Both the position numbers and the translations under genes were made by a program. A DNA stretch of 8,193 nt from Pseudomonadota bacterium (GTDB taxonomy: Bacteria; Myxococcota; UBA9042; PHBI01): positions 1 through 8,193 of the forward strand of contig SYAK01000140.1 of the NCBI GenBank assembly GCA_005788935.1, in the 5' to 3' direction. This document shows positions 6,405 through 8,193 of this stretch, piece after piece. How positions within the stretch are numbered: position 1 is the first letter of the stretch; every line of letters begins with the position of its first letter. The notes beneath the pieces were generated by a model. The model saw only the letters and a program-made list of their open reading frames with translations. It did not search any database and was not told the origin of the DNA.

Positions 6405-7700
6405 CAGGACGACACGGCCGCGGCGGGCGAGGTCACCGACGTCGCAATCGCGTTTCAGGTGGCTTATGCGAATCGCGATGCGGCCGCGCTGCGCGGCCTC
6501 ATCCTCGCCCGCTCGCTCGACGCGCCCGAGGGGTTGCGCGGGTTCGTCAACGCGTGCCTCGTCCGCGGGCAGACACTCGAGGTCATCCATGGCGGCGGGC
6601 TGTCGCATGATGGGCAGCGGGCCCTCGCGTCGCTGACGGTCGGGCCGCCAGTGCTCGACGGGGCGCCCGCGCCGAGGCGTCGCACGGTGCGCCTGCTCCT
6701 CGCGCGCGACGTCGACGGGGCCTGGAAGGCGCTCGGGGCCACGACCGAGGTGGGGCTCGCACAGGCCTTCCTCCTCGGGCTCTGGGATGGGCTTGGGACC
6801 TGGGCGTCGCTGCCGCTCTCGGCGCGCCTCATCGCCAAGGCACAGCGCCTCGCCGAGCTGCTCGCGACGCACCCGACCGTCAGCGCGCTCGGGGTGGCGG
6901 TCGGCGACACGCGGGCCGACGCGCGTAGCTCGCTTGCGATGCTCGCGGGGACGGCTGGACCCGACGTGCGCTTCACCCCGCTGCCGTGCCGCGAGCACCC
7001 GCTCGCCAACCGCGGCGCCATCGGTCTCGCGATCGAACATGTGGCGGCCCGCGCGACGAGCGAGTTCTGGCTCATCTGCCGCACCGATGGCGCGGACTTC
7101 GCCGTCCTCGGCACCGCGGCCCACATCAGCATGGGCTTGCTCCTCGACCCGGTCGGCGGCGAGAACGCGACCCACCGTCGGCGCGGGCCCGCCCCCGACG
7201 CCGACGCGAGCGTCGCCTCACCCTCGGGCGACGCCTTTGACCGCGCCGTACGTCGCGCCCTCGAGGACGCGGTCAAGGCCAGCGCGCCCGACGACACCTC
7301 GGCCGACGGCCTCGGCGACGCCTTCGATCGGGCAGTCCGGAGCCGCATGGCCTCTGACAGCGACGCGCGCGACCGGCTCGCCGCCCTCTTCGACGTCCTC
7401 GCCGACGACCGACGTGACGCCACGTTGCGCGAGCTGCTCGCGACCGAGTCCGCAGTCCTGTCGGAGGGAGGCGGGCTCGCGGCCTTCGAGACGCTCTGGA
7501 AGGACGGGGCCCTCGTCGCGACGTTGCGCCGCGTGGTCGCCGACTATGTGGCGCCGCTCGTGCCGTCGGACGGCGCGCTGAATGTCGACGCGGACTTCCT
7601 CGCGACCCACGGCGAGGCGCTGGTCGGGGCCGTGCTCGGGGCCGTGATGAAGCCCGTGACGGACGCGCTGCGGCCAGACACCCTCACTGACGCGCCCTGA
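6402..7700 (+). CDS. Hypothetical protein (432 aa), coupled to the giant gene
   Basis: The ATG overlaps the upstream stop codon and gives MQDDTAAAGEV. The frame stays open upstream to about 6276, but a start there would overlap the giant gene by over 100 bases, so I chose 6402. I do not recognise a family. Residues 10-115 (VTDVAIAFQVAYANRDAAAL... then RRTVRLLLARDVDGAWKAL) have the helix-then-sheet rhythm of NTF2/SnoaL-like domains, a weak guess. Residues 120-255 are mixed alpha/beta, rich in Ala and Leu, with a segment ending EFWLICRTDGADFAVLG. Residues 256-275 form a Pro/Arg/Ala linker. GDAFDRAVR occurs at 276-284 and again at 305-313. The rest (to 432) is mostly helical. There is no signal peptide or clear membrane segment, so it is probably cytoplasmic. 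The coupling suggests a partner, adaptor or immunity role for the giant protein (inference). Confidence 0.85.
   Translation: MQDDTAAAGEVTDVAIAFQVAYANRDAAALRGLILARSLDAPEGLRGFVNACLVRGQTLEVIHGGGLSHDGQRALASLTVGPPVLDGAPAPRRRTVRLLLARDVDGAWKALGATTEVGLAQAFLLGLWDGLGTWASLPLSARLIAKAQRLAELLATHPTVSALGVAVGDTRADARSSLAMLAGTAGPDVRFTPLPCREHPLANRGAIGLAIEHVAARATSEFWLICRTDGADFAVLGTAAHISMGLLLDPVGGENATHRRRGPAPDADASVASPSGDAFDRAVRRALEDAVKASAPDDTSADGLGDAFDRAVRSRMASDSDARDRLAALFDVLADDRRDATLRELLATESAVLSEGGGLAAFETLWKDGALVATLRRVVADYVAPLVPSDGALNVDADFLATHGEALVGAVLGAVMKPVTDALRPDTLTDAP
7227..7340 (+). repeat. Duplicated GDAFDRAVR motif in the 432-aa protein
   Basis: Nine identical residues, GDAFDRAVR, are encoded at 7227-7253 and 7314-7340, 29 residues apart. 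The first copy continues RALEDAV, the second SRMASDSDARD. The DNA copies differ at several third positions, so the peptide is conserved while the bases have drifted. It reads as an amphipathic helix with alternating charge and may be a repeated docking motif. Confidence 0.85.
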
Positions 7701-7717
7701 GGCCGTGTCTCAGCGCG
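7691..7717. terminator. Candidate two-way terminator hairpin between convergent genes
   Basis: CGCG-CC-CTGAG (7691-7701) can pair with CTCAG-CGCG (7709-7717) around a 7-base loop, giving nine G/C-rich pairs with a 2-base bulge. The stem contains the TGA of the 432-aa gene on one arm and the TGA of the opposite gene on the other. No T-run follows on either strand, so a classical intrinsic terminator is not shown; in such GC-rich genomes hairpins without T-tracts are common but unproven. Confidence 0.4.
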
Positions 7718-8193
7718 GGCGTCGAGGGGCGGGGCGCGCAGGCGGCTGGCTGGTGGATGCCTTCGCGCTCGACCGGTTCCCGCGACCCTCGGGGGAGCGC
7801 GCCGCGACGGGCTTGCCCGCGGTCGCGGGGCGAGCCGCGTTGGCCACGCCGGTGTGCTGCGTCTGGAAGCGGCCTCCGCGGGTCGTCCGCGGGTTGTCGG
7901 AGGCGTCGCGCGGGCCCGCCTTGTCGCTCTTCGATAGCGGCAGCGGGGCGGTGTCCTCCCACGGGATGAGGCAGCCCGGGCGGTTGCCGATGAGGTCCTT
8001 CCGACCCATCGCGATGAGCGCCTCGCGCAGCGTGGGCCAGTTCTCCGGGTCGTGGTAGCGCCAGAACGCCTTGTGCAGCCGACGGATGCGCAGCCCGCGC
8101 GGGATGACGACCTCGTCCGTGTCGCGGCCGACGCGCCGCAGCGGGTTCTTGCCCGAGTGGTACATGGCGGTCGCGGTGGCCATCGGCGACGGC
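7710..8193 (-). CDS. ygiQ: YgiQ-family radical SAM protein, C-terminal fragment (runs off window)
   Basis: The minus-strand frame is open from the right edge to a TGA at 7712-7710, giving 160 residues that begin PSPMATATAMYHSGKNPL. The ATG at 8183 is internal, since the frame and the family similarity both continue upstream of it. The block MYHSGKNPL, then RRLHKAFWRYHDPENWP, then AMGRKDLIG and GCLIP matches from memory the conserved C-terminal (DUF3362) region of E. coli YgiQ (family members about 700 residues). The last about 83 residues form a Pro/Arg/Ala/Ser-rich basic tail, as the E. coli protein also has. The radical SAM domain with its CxxxCxxC cluster motif must lie outside the window. 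The reaction catalysed by YgiQ is not known to me. The gene is convergent with the 432-aa gene, so it is probably not part of that operon. Confidence 0.93.
   Translation of the reverse strand, partial: PSPMATATAMYHSGKNPLRRVGRDTDEVVIPRGLRIRRLHKAFWRYHDPENWPTLREALIAMGRKDLIGNRPGCLIPWEDTAPLPLSKSDKAGPRDASDNPRTTRGGRFQTQHTGVANAARPATAGKPVAARSPEGRGNRSSAKASTSQPPARPAPRRPR

Noticed and set aside
6378..7423. Two minus-strand frames (265 and 319 codons) opposite the 432-aa gene
   Set aside because: Translations are Arg/Ala/Ser- or Arg/Glu-rich without domain pattern, and the plus-strand gene has the stop/start overlap that supports it.
7704..8058. Plus-strand frames overlapping the YgiQ-like gene
   Set aside because: They are Arg/Gly/Ser-rich shadows of the minus-strand gene, which has family-level similarity.
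8181..8183. ATG on the minus strand as start of the YgiQ-like gene
   Set aside because: The frame continues to the window edge with Pro-Ser-Pro, matching the YgiQ family just before the MYxxGKNPL motif; the fragment is the C-terminal end of a much longer protein.
1..8193. tRNA, rRNA, CRISPR or insertion sequences
   Set aside because: I saw no tRNA-like cloverleaf, no rRNA-like conserved block, no spaced direct DNA repeats and no transposase motif; the sequence is almost wholly protein-coding.

Overview
The window is very GC-rich DNA (about two thirds G+C by eye, with nearly every third codon position G or C) and almost fully coding. It holds three genes. Two are cut by the window edges, and no gap exceeds a few bases. 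Base composition, a giant repetitive open frame and a YgiQ-type neighbour would fit a large-genome, high-GC proteobacterium or a myxobacterium-like (Polyangiales/Myxococcota) chromosome. That taxonomic guess is inference; nothing here fixes it.

Region 1 (1-6402, + strand) is one uninterrupted frame of 2133 residues, open at its 5' end. It begins in a Thr-Pro/Pro-rich linker. It continues through a long chain of degenerate beta-type modules whose period rises from about 60 residues near the start to about 77 residues in the main array. By manual alignment I count 16 modules between residues 391 and 1560, plus about four weaker ones before them. The C-terminal part has, in order, a Gly/Ala-rich beta-like domain, a Pro/Gln/Ser low-complexity linker, a membrane-like hydrophobic segment, a Trp-rich stretch and a short acidic helical domain. 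The Pro-rich linker and the last domains remind me of cargo-type proteins of extracellular contractile injection systems (eCIS, DUF4157 families). The diagnostic N-terminus lies outside the window, so this is a hypothesis.

Region 2 (6402-7700, + strand) is a 432-residue protein of unknown function. Its ATG shares a base with the stop codon of the giant gene (TGATG), so the two are probably translated together and may act together, for example as a cargo with a dedicated partner, adaptor or immunity protein. It contains a duplicated GDAFDRAVR motif.

Region 3 (7710-8193, - strand) is the C-terminal end of a YgiQ-family radical SAM protein, convergent with region 2 and probably unrelated housekeeping sequence. 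The two stop codons are 9 bases apart and lie inside one imperfect inverted repeat, which could serve as a two-way terminator.
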